Notes under the pieces: generated by a model
Databases searched by the model: none
What the model was told of the DNA's origin: nothing
What the model saw: only the letters and a program-made list of their open reading frames with translations
Source: Bacteroidales bacterium
GTDB taxonomy: Bacteria; Bacteroidota; Bacteroidia; Bacteroidales; UBA10428
DNA: 59,611 nucleotides
NCBI GenBank assembly: GCA_016934055.1
Contig: JAFGTR010000108.1
Span: 1 to 59,611, forward strand
Direction: 5' to 3'
Translations under genes and position numbers: made by a program
In this document: positions 8,049 to 16,824 of the stretch, in pieces
Position numbering within the stretch: position 1 is the first letter of the stretch
Layout of the letters: every line of letters begins with the position of its first letter

Positions 8049-8231
8049 ATGAAAGACAATGTTACAGGATACTGGAACTGGAAAAAAGAAAAACTCAAAC
8101 AAAAGTATGCAATCATTACCGACGAGGATTTGTGCTTTAGCGATGGCAAGGAAAAAGAAATGATGGAAAGGCTGGGCTATAAGCTGGGAAAATCAAAAGC
8201 AGAACTGGTATACATTATTGCAGCACTATAA
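8049..8231 (+). CDS. CsbD-like small stress protein, second copy (60 aa)
   Basis: The ATG at 8049 is chosen because the -7 box lies at 8004-8011; the in-frame ATG at 7974 falls inside the operator. The protein has NVTGYWNWKKEKLKQKYAII and YKLGKSKAELVYIIAAL, paralogous to the protein at 7531 (WNxxKxKLKxxY, then KLGKxKxxLxxII). It is soluble, charged and helical. It probably shares a transcript with the regulator gene 66 bp downstream. Confidence 0.7.
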   Translation: MKDNVTGYWNWKKEKLKQKYAIITDEDLCFSDGKEKEMMERLGYKLGKSKAELVYIIAAL

Positions 8232-8297
8232 AAAGATCACTTCGGTTATTATTTGCATTTTTATTTTGGGTAGAAGCAAATCCATGATGAGATTATT

Positions 8298-8850
8298 ATG
8301 ATGCTACGTATCAGAAATATGGAAAGCGGTCGTTGTATAGCAATGGTAAAGAACGAATTGAATAAACAAGGCATTCAATACAAAACTGTGGAATTGGGTG
8401 AAGTAAAATTAAAAGAGAATATATCGGCGGAGAAATTACAGTTGATTGATATGGGACTGAGAAATGCCGGCCTTGAATTAATGGAGGATAAGAAAAGCCG
8501 CTATATTGAAATGATTAAAGTTACCATTAATGAGTTGGTTTATCTTTCGGATGACCTCCCGAAACAGAACTATTCTGACTACATCAGTAAGAAAGTTAAT
8601 CGTGATTACACCTTCCTTAGTAATCTTTTCTCAGGTGCACAGGGCATTACCATTGAAAAATATATTATTGCACAGAAAATTAATCGTGTTAAAGAATTGC
8701 TCGTATACAGCAAACTCAGCCTCAGCGATATTGCCTATAAAATGCAATATAGCAGTGTTGCCCATTTGTCAAACCAGTTTAAAAAAGGTAACCGGCCTGA
8801 AGCCTTCTTTTTTTAAAAACCTTCGGAAACCCAGGCACCATAAGTCATAA
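8298..8850 (+). pseudogene. HMA-like/AraC-type regulator, frameshifted copy
   Basis: This is a paralogue of the regulators at 9155 and 21695. The N-terminal metal-binding-like motif, MVCxRC in the others, reads MESGRC here, so the first Cys is lost. The AraC-type DNA-binding domain follows (FSGAQGITIEKYII, LSDIAYKMQYSSVAHLSNQFKK). After QFKK the frame is broken at an A6 run (8781-8786): the zero frame ends early at 8816 in GNRPEAFFF. Removing one A restores the expected VTGLKPSFFKNLRK and a stop at 8850. The shift needed is +1, so a simple A insertion is likelier than programmed slippage. The truncated product keeps most of the second helix-turn-helix and might still bind weakly. Confidence 0.75.
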
Positions 8851-8857
8851 AATGTGT

Positions 8858-8919
8858 GAATCATATAAATCTGTTAAGGAATTGTGTAACGTTTCTGCAT
8901 GTTTTACGACCTACCTTTA
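8858..8919 (+). promoter_or_regulatory. Regulon promoter module C (upstream of lmo0937-like and AraC genes)
   Basis: Half-site 1 GAATCATATAAA (8858-8869), half-site 2 GAATTGTGTAAC (8879-8890), -7 box TACCTTTA (8912-8919). Spacings are 21 and 33 bp. It begins 8 bp after the restored stop of the preceding regulator copy and heads the operon with the intact regulator. Confidence 0.82.
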
Positions 8920-8945
8920 TCGGCCACAATTATAATTATTGCACA

Positions 8946-9158
8946 ATGATATCAAAAATACTTTTTATCGGTGGTTTTTTTTTGATTAAAACCTGGGCTG
9001 TCGGATTTTTTGGATTCCATGCAGGTGGAATCATTCATATACTGCTTGTAATTGCAATATCAGCCTTATTGATATGGCTTCTCTTAAATTTATCAGTAAT
9101 GCGCCATCATATACATAAAATCTGCAGTCGGATTGATTTTATAAAATTAAAAAAATGA
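8946..9158 (+). CDS. lmo0937-like small membrane protein with C-terminal extension (70 aa)
   Basis: The start at 8946 is placed downstream of the -7 box at 8912-8919; an in-frame ATG at 8856 lies inside the operator. The core GFFGFHAGGIIHILLVIAI matches the lmo0937-type protein at 6992. A second hydrophobic helix and a basic His-containing tail (RHHIHKICSRIDFIKLKK) follow, longer than usual for the family. The stop overlaps the next ATG (ATGA at 9155-9158), so translation is coupled to the regulator. Confidence 0.75.
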   Translation: MISKILFIGGFFLIKTWAVGFFGFHAGGIIHILLVIAISALLIWLLLNLSVMRHHIHKICSRIDFIKLKK

Positions 9159-9715
9159 AACTCTATATTAAAAATATGGTATGCAGTCGTTGTAAAACAA
9201 TTGTAAAAGATGAACTTGACAAGATAGGTATTCAATATGTTACCGTTGAGTTAGGTGAAGTGAATACAACAAAAAAAATAACTACACTGCAGCGTACACA
9301 GTTATATGATGGATTGCAGCTTTCCGGACTTGAACTGATAGACGACGGGAAGAATAATCTTATTGAAAAATTAAAAATGGCCATTGTTGATTTGGAGCAT
9401 TATTCGGATGAAGATTTGAAAACAAGCTTTTCAGATTACATTAGCCTGAGTGTAAACGATAACTTCATCTCCCTTAACACGCTGTTTGCAGAAATAAAAG
9501 GCATTACCATTGAAAAATACATTATCCGGCATAAAATTGAGCGGGTAAAGGAATTACTCGTTTATGATGATCTCAACCTTGCCGAAATTGCACTTAAAAT
9601 GCATTACAGCAACGTGTCACAATTATCCAGCCAGTTTAAAAGAATAACAGGCCTGACCCCTTCACATTTCAGGCAACTCCGGCATACAAGGAACATTATT
9701 CCGAAGATAAATTGA
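9155..9715 (+). CDS. HMA-like CxxC / AraC-family transcriptional regulator
   Basis: The 186-residue protein has an N-terminal ferredoxin-like domain resembling heavy-metal-associated domains, with NMVCSRC (Cys10, Cys13). The AraC-type DNA-binding domain spans about residues 85-180: SLNTLFAEIKGITIEKYII, LNLAEIALKMHYSNVSQLSSQFKRITGLTP. There are two HTH motifs and no cupin-like sensor. AraC monomers typically contact direct repeats about two helical turns apart, which fits the 21-bp operator pairs in this region. It sits in an operon under module C, so it is probably autoregulated. The ligand (metal, thiol or redox) is inferred only. Confidence 0.88.
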   Translation: MKLYIKNMVCSRCKTIVKDELDKIGIQYVTVELGEVNTTKKITTLQRTQLYDGLQLSGLELIDDGKNNLIEKLKMAIVDLEHYSDEDLKTSFSDYISLSVNDNFISLNTLFAEIKGITIEKYIIRHKIERVKELLVYDDLNLAEIALKMHYSNVSQLSSQFKRITGLTPSHFRQLRHTRNIIPKIN

Positions 9716-9737
9716 CTAATATTAACTATAATCCGAC

Positions 9738-10649
9738 ATGATGAATTCCAAGAAGCATGTATTTCCGGATCATTTGGCATCTGTTGAAAAAACCGCTTAT
9801 CGCAACAACGAAAAGAAAAAATTGCAGGATCAAACCTCCATTATTGCTGATCAAGGGAAAGCACAGGAAAAGGATTTCAGATCGCGGTTGAAGGAACTGG
9901 AAAAAATCAATACCCATTTGGAAAAACTTGTTGAACAATATGCAAAAAAATTAATGGATGTTGCCGCAACCAATACCAAATTCATTTCCATCATAGCCCA
10001 TGATTTAAGAAGCCCTTTCATTTCAATTATATATGCGCTCGATTTAGTCAGGAACAGCCTGAATGATCATAGTATAAATGAAATTGAAAATATTATTGAT
10101 CAGGCTTCCGGTAACGCCAATAACACATTAACCCTTCTTGATGACCTTCTGGCATGGATTTTTTCGCAAAATAAAGAGAAAAGCTTCAATCCGGTCAAGA
10201 TTAATGTGCAGGAACTGGTTATGGACGAAATTAAGTGTGCCAGTACTTCAGCTGTGCAAAAACAATTATCACTGCATTATTCCATCGCCCCCGATTTGAA
10301 TGTGGCAGCAGATATCCAGATGGTCAAAACCATACTGAGAAATTTGATCGGCAACGCTGTGAAGTATACAAACAGCGGCGGTGAAATATCGATAAGTGCA
10401 TCAGAAAACAATCAATTTGTTGAAATAGCGGTAAGAGATAATGGCATTGGAATTTCACCCGGGGCTCAAAAAAGTCTCTTTAAGCTCGATACGATTTATT
10501 CAACCAAAGGCACAAATAATGAAAAAGGTACCGGGTTAGGTTTGTTGCTTTGCAAAGAATTTGTCGAAATACACGGTGGATATATTCGCGTGGAAAGCGA
10601 ACCGGGTAAAGGAAGCAAATTTACCTTTACCTTGCCGCATTATATTTAG
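9738..10649 (+). CDS. Cytosolic sensor histidine kinase
   Basis: The 303-residue kinase has no membrane segment. Residues about 25-78 form a charged coiled coil. The HisKA H-box is SIIAHDLRSPF (His88). The N-box (RNLIGNAVKYTN), G1 (DNGIGIS) and G2 (KGTGLGLLLCKEF) ATP-binding motifs are all present. It lacks PAS or other input domains, so the coiled coil must mediate signal input or partner binding. It lies 22 bp after the AraC-type regulator and could be cotranscribed from module C. The next gene is another kinase. Confidence 0.9.
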   Translation: MMNSKKHVFPDHLASVEKTAYRNNEKKKLQDQTSIIADQGKAQEKDFRSRLKELEKINTHLEKLVEQYAKKLMDVAATNTKFISIIAHDLRSPFISIIYALDLVRNSLNDHSINEIENIIDQASGNANNTLTLLDDLLAWIFSQNKEKSFNPVKINVQELVMDEIKCASTSAVQKQLSLHYSIAPDLNVAADIQMVKTILRNLIGNAVKYTNSGGEISISASENNQFVEIAVRDNGIGISPGAQKSLFKLDTIYSTKGTNNEKGTGLGLLLCKEFVEIHGGYIRVESEPGKGSKFTFTLPHYI

Positions 10650-10793
10650 ATTCGACCAACAGATTACTGAAGGATTAAGTGAAACAAAAAAAAGCGGGAT
10701 GAAAGCCCTTACCTGATTAATCAAACGGAAAATCCGGTAAGTTGATTTATCATATTCTGATCAAATCTGCATTATCATTAACTATAATGGATA

Positions 10794-12782
10794 ATGAAAG
10801 CTTCAATTAAAAAGAATCCCGTAAAAAATTCGGGTAAAGAAAAGCCGGAATTAACTTTGAAGGATGCTATCATTGCTTCTGAAGTTCGTTATCGTCGTCT
10901 CTTTGAAGCGGCAAAAGATGGAATTCTTATCCTTGATGCGAAAACAGGAAAAATAATCGATGTGAATCCGTATTTGATTGACTTACTGGGTTATTGGAAA
11001 GAATACTTTATAGAAAAAGAGATATGGGAAATAGGATGCTTAAAAGATATTGCTGCCAATAAAGAAAAATTTTCATCATTACAGCAGAAGGAATATGTCC
11101 GTTATGATAATCTGCCGCTTGAAACGGCTGACGGCCGGATCATTAATGTTGAATTCGTCAGCAATGTTTATTTCGAGAACAAAAAGAAGTTGATTCAATG
11201 TAATATCAGGGATATCACGGATCGCAAGAACATTCAAAACGCAATAAATTTTCAGGCAGACTTGTTAAACAATGTAGGTCATGCGCTTATTGCTACTGAC
11301 ATAAATGGCAATATCATTTATTGGAGCAGTTCGGCAGAAAAAATCTATGGCTGGTCTTCGGCCGAAGCGATGGGACAAAAATTAAATAATGTAACGCCGG
11401 CGCAGCAAACCAAAGAACAGGCTGTGGAAGGGATGAAAAAAATAAGCGAGGGAGAAACATGGTCCGGAGAATTTATGGTTAAAAGAAAGGACGGAAGCAG
11501 TTTTCCAGTCTATGCAACAGATACGCCAATCATGGACTCGAAGGGGAAATCAATTGGTTTAGTAAGAATTTCAAGCGATATTTCAGAACGCATACTGGCC
11601 GAGAAAGAATTGATAAAAGCTAAAGAGAAAGCAGAAGAGAGCGATCGTTTAAAATCAGCTTTTCTGGCAAACATAAGCCACGAAATCCGAACACCAATGA
11701 ATGGTATTCTGGGCTTTACGGAACTACTTAAGAAACCCATGCTGGCGGGTGAGAAGAAGCAGAAATATTTTGGCATCATCGAGAATAGTAGTGCTCGTAT
11801 GCTTAATATCATCAACGACATAGTAAATATCTCAAAAATAGAATCCGGGCAAATGGAAATTTCAGTTTCAGATACGAATGTTAACGAGGTGTTAGATGAT
11901 ATTTTAAGTTTTTTCAAACAAGAAGCAGAACAAAGAAAAATACATTTTTCTTATAAAAATACGCTACCTGTAAAAGAAGCCATAATTAAAACAGACAAAG
12001 GAAAAATATTTGCTGTACTCACCAATCTTGTTAAAAATGCCATGAAGTTTACTGAGAATGGTTCAATTGAATTTGGTTATGAGAAAAAGGGCGATTACCT
12101 CGAATTTTTTGTAAAGGACACAGGTATTGGCATTCCTCAAGCACAAACGGAATTTATTTTTGAACGATTCAGGCAGGGCAGCGAATCATTTAACCGGAAA
12201 TACGAGGGAGTAGGATTGGGATTGTCTATATCCAAAGCCTATATAGAAATGCTTGGTGGTAAAATCTGGGTAGAAAGTAATCCGGATAGAGCGATAACAG
12301 CAGGGATAAGTTCAGAAAAGGGCTCCACTTTCTTTTTTACAATTCCTTACCATCCGCGACAGCTAATAGAAATTACCGATATGACTGACTTAGATGACAA
12401 TACGCCGGATGATCAGCGCAGGAAATTGAAAGTACTGATTGCCGAAGATGACAGAATATCCCAAATGCTTCTTGCAACTATTACCGAAAGAATCGTCAAA
12501 GAATTCATAAAAGTAAGCACCGGACCTGAAGCGGTTGAAGCCTGTCGCTATAATCCGGACATTGATTTGATACTGATGGATATTAAAATACCGGAAATGG
12601 ACGGATATGAGGCTACCAGGCAGATACGCAAATTTAATAAAGAAGTGGCCATTATTGCACAAACAGCTTATGGACTGGCAGGTGAAAAGGCAAAGGCGAT
12701 CAGAGCCGGATGTAATGACTATATTGCAAAACCAGTTGATCCGGCATTATTAATAAAGAAGATAAAAAGTATTTTATTATAA
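10794..12782 (+). CDS. PAS-PAS hybrid histidine kinase with receiver domain
   Basis: The 662-residue hybrid kinase has PAS1 (about 32-145), PAS2 (about 155-268), a HisKA domain with FLANISHEIRTPMNG (His296), and an HATPase domain with NLVKNAMKFTENG, DTGIGIP and GVGLGLSISKAY. A C-terminal receiver domain carries the phosphoacceptor Asp596 (LILMDIKIPEMDGYEA) and the conserved Lys in IAKPVD. There is no transmembrane helix, so the PAS domains sense a cytosolic signal. No output domain is fused; a phosphotransfer partner must lie elsewhere. Confidence 0.92.
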   Translation: MKASIKKNPVKNSGKEKPELTLKDAIIASEVRYRRLFEAAKDGILILDAKTGKIIDVNPYLIDLLGYWKEYFIEKEIWEIGCLKDIAANKEKFSSLQQKEYVRYDNLPLETADGRIINVEFVSNVYFENKKKLIQCNIRDITDRKNIQNAINFQADLLNNVGHALIATDINGNIIYWSSSAEKIYGWSSAEAMGQKLNNVTPAQQTKEQAVEGMKKISEGETWSGEFMVKRKDGSSFPVYATDTPIMDSKGKSIGLVRISSDISERILAEKELIKAKEKAEESDRLKSAFLANISHEIRTPMNGILGFTELLKKPMLAGEKKQKYFGIIENSSARMLNIINDIVNISKIESGQMEISVSDTNVNEVLDDILSFFKQEAEQRKIHFSYKNTLPVKEAIIKTDKGKIFAVLTNLVKNAMKFTENGSIEFGYEKKGDYLEFFVKDTGIGIPQAQTEFIFERFRQGSESFNRKYEGVGLGLSISKAYIEMLGGKIWVESNPDRAITAGISSEKGSTFFFTIPYHPRQLIEITDMTDLDDNTPDDQRRKLKVLIAEDDRISQMLLATITERIVKEFIKVSTGPEAVEACRYNPDIDLILMDIKIPEMDGYEATRQIRKFNKEVAIIAQTAYGLAGEKAKAIRAGCNDYIAKPVDPALLIKKIKSILL

Positions 12783-13143
12783 TGTTTGAGCACAAATTAC
12801 CAGGGATACAGAAGGTATCATTTCTATTTTGAAATCCGCAAATGGGAAAGAAGAAACTATAGGAACAAAATACATGATTGGTGCTGAGGGTGGACATTTT
12901 GCTTAGCGGAAACAATTAGATATGCTTTTTATAGGATTACCCCATCCGATATCTTTATTTGTAACCGATTGGTTGTTTGGAAGATAATATTTCTTCATTT
13001 ATTTGTATAAACGCACAACAGGATATCAGGTATTTCCGATATTTACATACCAAAAAATTGTGCACATGAAGTATCCATCCCGAATACGCGGGGAAAAAGA
13101 TTTATCCCGGACGTTTTTAAGTAAACAGAAAATTATTTAAATT
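12783..13143. other. Gene-free stretch between the hybrid kinase and CheB/CheR genes
   Basis: Apart from the monooxygenase relic, no coding sequence is seen. I see no regulon module upstream of the CheB/CheR gene. Confidence 0.5.
12790..12987 (+). pseudogene. Remnant of an FAD-dependent aromatic monooxygenase
   Basis: One reading frame from 12790 gives DTEGIISILKSANGKEETIG, then TKYMIGAEGGHFA, an in-frame TAG, and RKQLDMLFIGLPHPISLFVTDW. This matches the middle of FAD_binding_3-type monooxygenases, where the pattern is ...GxEETVxARYLVGADGGHSxVRKxLGIxFxG...FVxD. No start or remaining domains are present nearby. It is a short relic with an internal stop. Confidence 0.6.
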
Positions 13144-16074
13144 ATGCGATCGAAAATCAAAAAACTGAAACCGGCAATATCTTCAAAAGGAAAAACATCT
13201 GATAGGAATACCGGTCAGTTTCCTATAGTGGGGATAGGCGCATCGGCAGGCGGACTGGAAGCATTGGAGCGATTTCTGGGTAATGTACCTGCAAACAGCG
13301 GCATGGCTTATGTTGTTATCCAGCATCTGGATCCCACGCAGAAAGGAATGTTGCCGGAGTTGCTCCAGCGAGTCTGCAGAATGAAAGTTTTTCAGGTAAA
13401 GGACCGTATGGCCATAAAGCCAGATTGTGTTTATGTCATTCCGCCGAATAAAAGCATGTCGATATTAAAGTCGAGGCTTTACCTGTTTGAGCCTGTTGAA
13501 ACAAGAGGACTGCGCCTTCCGATTGATTTTTTCTTACGTTCGCTTGCTGATGACCAGCGCGAACATAGTATCGGTATTATTCTTTCGGGCATGGGATCCG
13601 ACGGCAGTATTGGTATCCGTGCCATAAAAGAAAACAACGGAATAGTGTTGGTACAGGACCCTGCCACGGCAAAATACGACAGCATGCCCCGCAATGCCAT
13701 CGATTCTGTGCCGGCAGATATCGTGGCTCCGGTCAACGATCTGCCTGCAAAGCTTATGGCTTTCCTTAAACATATTCCTGTTGTCAAAACAAACCTTGAA
13801 ATAGAGATTAAAGACAAAAGCGCTCTCGAAAAAATTATTATTCTTCTTCGGACTTATACCGGTAACGACTTTTCGTTGTATAAGAAAAATACGGTATACC
13901 GTCGCATCGAAAGACGCATGGCTGTCCACAGAATTGATAATATATCAGCTTACGTGCACTTTTTGCAGGAAAATCCAAAAGAAGTGGATATCCTTTTCAA
14001 AGAATTGATGATTGGCGTAACCAGATTCTTTCGTGATACTATCGTATGGGATAAGTTAAAAGAGATGGTTATTCCAACAATGCTGGCTAACCTGCCGGCC
14101 GGTTCAATATTGCGGGCATGGATACCAGGATGTTCTACCGGCGAAGAGGCCTATTCATTGGCTATGGTGTTTAAAGAGACAATTGAAAAAATCAATCCGC
14201 GCGGAAGCTATTCGTTGCAGATATTTGCTACGGATATCGACAATGAAGCTATTGAAATAGCCAGAAAAGGTATATTTCCTGTAAATATTGCTGCCGATGT
14301 ATCACAAAATCGTTTGAATCGTTTTTTTATTCCAACGGATGACGGCTATCGCGTCAATGCTGAAATAAGGGAAATGCTTGTTTTTGCACAACACAACATT
14401 ATCATGCATCCTCCTTTTACCAAGATCGATTTCCTTTCATGCCGCAATCTGCTCATATACATGGATTCCGAGCTGCAAAAAAAATTGCTCGGTCTGTTTT
14501 ACTATAGTATTAACCCTGAAGGAATTATGCTGCTTGGCAGCTCCGAAACACTCGGAACGCAGACTCATCTTTTTACACCTGTAGATGCAAAATTGAAAAT
14601 TTACAAACGCTCAATTAATACCCTGGTCCCTGAGTTATTCGATTTTCCTTCGTCATTTTCCCGAAACAAATCGACGAATACTCAACAGCAAATACCTGCC
14701 GAATCACCTATGAATATTCAAACACTTGCAGATCAACTGCTATTGCAGCACTTTTCACCTGCCGGTATACTGGTGAACGATCAGGGAGACATCATGTACA
14801 TCAGCGGACGTACGGGAAAATATCTGGAGCCGGCAGTCGGTAAAGCAAACCTGAATATTTTTGCCATGTTACGCGAAGGTTTACGCAATGAATTTCCTGT
14901 TGCCTTCCGCAAAGCTATAATGAAAAAGGAATCTGTAACTTTACACAACATCAAAGTAGGTACAAACGGGGGTACACGAACCCTGAATGTTAACATTCAA
15001 TGGATTGATAAACCGGAAGCTTTAAGGGGCATGGTAATGATAATATTTACGGATGTGCCGGAGATTACAGATCTCAAATTGCAGTCAAAAAAAGGAAAGA
15101 AGACCTTGAACAGTACCAGGCAATCGGAGTTGGAGAAAGAGTTGCAGCATATCCGTGAAGAGATGCAGAACACGCTTGAAGAAATGCAGACTTCGCAGGA
15201 AGAACTGAAATCCACAAACGAGGAATTACAATCTGCAAATGAAGAACTGCAATCTACAAACGAAGAACTTACCACCTCAAAGGAAGAAATGCAAAGCCTT
15301 AATGAAGAACTTCAAACGGTAAACGCTGAATTGCAGTCAAAGGTAGATGATTATGCGCGGGTGAACAATGATATGAAAAACCTGCTCAACAGCACCGATA
15401 TTGCTACTTTGTTTCTCGACAAAGAATTGAATATCCGTCGCTATACACTTCAGGCGACCAAAATTTTTAAACTCATAAAAAGCGATATTGGAAGACCTTT
15501 TACCGACCTGGTTTCCGACCTGATATACCCCGAATTGGCTGCCGATGCCCTCGAAGTGTTAAGAACACTCGTATTTATACAAAAACAAATTCCTTCCAAA
15601 GACGAGAAGCGATGGTTTTCCATTCGCATTATGCCTTACCGCACCTTTGATGACAGAATTGACGGACTGGTTATCACTTTTATCAACATAACCGATCTCA
15701 AACAGGCTGAGGTTAAATTACACGAATCAGAGCAGATGCATCGGTTACTCTTAAATTCATCCTCAGACATCATCATTACATTATCCGCCGACTGGAAAAT
15801 ACTGGAGTTTAATCACAAAGCTGAAAAATTCTTCGGCAAAAAACGTGAGGATGCGGTAAATCAAAATTTTATTCTCCTGTTTATTCCTGAGCCCCTGAAA
15901 AAGAAGGTTGAAAAAGATATGAACAGGCAATTGAACCAGATGCCGGATAGTAAATACAAAATGAAGGTAATAGCAGCCGGAGGCAATCTGCTATCTATTG
16001 AATGGTCCTTAAATGTAGTATACAACAATCTGAAAATACCAGCAGGAATGATTTTATTAAATAAAACACAATAA
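13144..16074 (+). CDS. CheB/CheR fusion protein with PAS domains
   Basis: The 976-residue protein starts with a CheB methylesterase domain: catalytic Ser34 (GIGASAGGLEA), His61 (VVIQHLDPT) and Asp153 (SGMGSDGS) are all present. A CheR methyltransferase domain follows (YKKNTVYRRIERRM, then RAWIPGCSTGEEAYSLAM for SAM binding). A long Glu-rich coiled coil with repeated STNEELQS-type heptads follows at about 660-740, and then two PAS-like domains. There is no receiver domain at the N-terminus and no kinase domain. Such fusions are thought to signal outside classical chemotaxis; no che or receptor genes lie nearby, so its substrate is unclear. Confidence 0.9.
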   Translation: MRSKIKKLKPAISSKGKTSDRNTGQFPIVGIGASAGGLEALERFLGNVPANSGMAYVVIQHLDPTQKGMLPELLQRVCRMKVFQVKDRMAIKPDCVYVIPPNKSMSILKSRLYLFEPVETRGLRLPIDFFLRSLADDQREHSIGIILSGMGSDGSIGIRAIKENNGIVLVQDPATAKYDSMPRNAIDSVPADIVAPVNDLPAKLMAFLKHIPVVKTNLEIEIKDKSALEKIIILLRTYTGNDFSLYKKNTVYRRIERRMAVHRIDNISAYVHFLQENPKEVDILFKELMIGVTRFFRDTIVWDKLKEMVIPTMLANLPAGSILRAWIPGCSTGEEAYSLAMVFKETIEKINPRGSYSLQIFATDIDNEAIEIARKGIFPVNIAADVSQNRLNRFFIPTDDGYRVNAEIREMLVFAQHNIIMHPPFTKIDFLSCRNLLIYMDSELQKKLLGLFYYSINPEGIMLLGSSETLGTQTHLFTPVDAKLKIYKRSINTLVPELFDFPSSFSRNKSTNTQQQIPAESPMNIQTLADQLLLQHFSPAGILVNDQGDIMYISGRTGKYLEPAVGKANLNIFAMLREGLRNEFPVAFRKAIMKKESVTLHNIKVGTNGGTRTLNVNIQWIDKPEALRGMVMIIFTDVPEITDLKLQSKKGKKTLNSTRQSELEKELQHIREEMQNTLEEMQTSQEELKSTNEELQSANEELQSTNEELTTSKEEMQSLNEELQTVNAELQSKVDDYARVNNDMKNLLNSTDIATLFLDKELNIRRYTLQATKIFKLIKSDIGRPFTDLVSDLIYPELAADALEVLRTLVFIQKQIPSKDEKRWFSIRIMPYRTFDDRIDGLVITFINITDLKQAEVKLHESEQMHRLLLNSSSDIIITLSADWKILEFNHKAEKFFGKKREDAVNQNFILLFIPEPLKKKVEKDMNRQLNQMPDSKYKMKVIAAGGNLLSIEWSLNVVYNNLKIPAGMILLNKTQ

Positions 16075-16078
16075 AGCC

Positions 16079-16642
16079 ATGAGTAACAAAGAACTGGATC
16101 TTACCAATGCTAAAATGCTCCGCAAAAAAGCTGAAGAAAAACTGAAAGAGAAGCAAAAGAAAGCAGACCAGCCAGTTATAGAATCTGACGTGAAAAAGCT
16201 TATGCATGAATTGCAGGTGCACCAGATAGAATTGGAAATGCAGAACGAAGAGTTGCAGGAGGCATATAATACAGCAGAAACAGCGCTAAAAAAATACACC
16301 ATGTTGTATGATTTTGCCCCGATGGGCTATTTTACACTTGATTCCGAAGGCAGTATCCTCGATCTGAACTTTACTGGTGCCGAGATGCTTGGTGATAAAC
16401 GTTTTAGTTTGTTAGACAGCAACTTTAAACTATTCATATCCGAAGATTCGCTACCTGTATTTAACAATTTTTTCAGTAAAATTTATACCAGCGATACCAA
16501 AGAATCATGCGAAGTGATGCTTGGCTATGATAAAAAAGCTTTGTGTTATGTTTATATGGAAGGTATAGTTATCGGCGACGACCGGATGTGCCTTTTATCA
16601 GTAGTTGATATTTCGGAATTCAGAAAGCAGAATAATACATAA
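16079..16642 (+). CDS. Stand-alone PAS-domain protein with coiled coil
   Basis: The 187-residue protein has a charged coiled coil (about 10-75, with HELQVHQIELEMQNEELQEAY) and a PAS domain (about 78-182, FAPMGYFTLDSEGSILDLNFTGAEMLG). No kinase, receiver or cyclase domain is attached. The start is 4 bp after the CheB/CheR stop, so they are cotranscribed. The HELQVHQIELEMQNEEL segment commonly precedes PAS domains in large sensor kinases; here the kinase half is absent. It may pair with the CheB/CheR coiled coil or a separate kinase. Confidence 0.85.
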   Translation: MSNKELDLTNAKMLRKKAEEKLKEKQKKADQPVIESDVKKLMHELQVHQIELEMQNEELQEAYNTAETALKKYTMLYDFAPMGYFTLDSEGSILDLNFTGAEMLGDKRFSLLDSNFKLFISEDSLPVFNNFFSKIYTSDTKESCEVMLGYDKKALCYVYMEGIVIGDDRMCLLSVVDISEFRKQNNT

Positions 16643-16742
16643 ATACTAATATCTAACATCTTTTTCTTACCCGCATAATTGAACGGGTGAATGAATTACT
16701 GATTTTCCCCCATTAAAAAGCGCTGCACTCTGGTGTAAGTGT

Positions 16743-16804
16743 GAATGATGTAACTTCTTTTTGGAATTGTGTAAGGCTCGCTGTATTTTTTTGACATAAT
16801 TTTA
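16743..16804 (+). promoter_or_regulatory. Regulon promoter module F (upstream of the lipoprotein)
   Basis: Half-site 1 GAATGATGTAAC (16743-16754), half-site 2 GAATTGTGTAAG (16764-16775), -7 box TAATTTTA (16797-16804). Spacings are 21 and 33 bp. The lipoprotein ATG is 20 bp downstream of the -7 box. Confidence 0.82.
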
Positions 16805-16824
16805 TGCTTTGAGAAACAATCAAC

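Noticed and set aside
8781..8790. Programmed -1 frameshift at the A-run of the damaged regulator
   Set aside because: The shift needed to restore the frame is +1, not -1, and a second lesion (lost Cys) points to decay.
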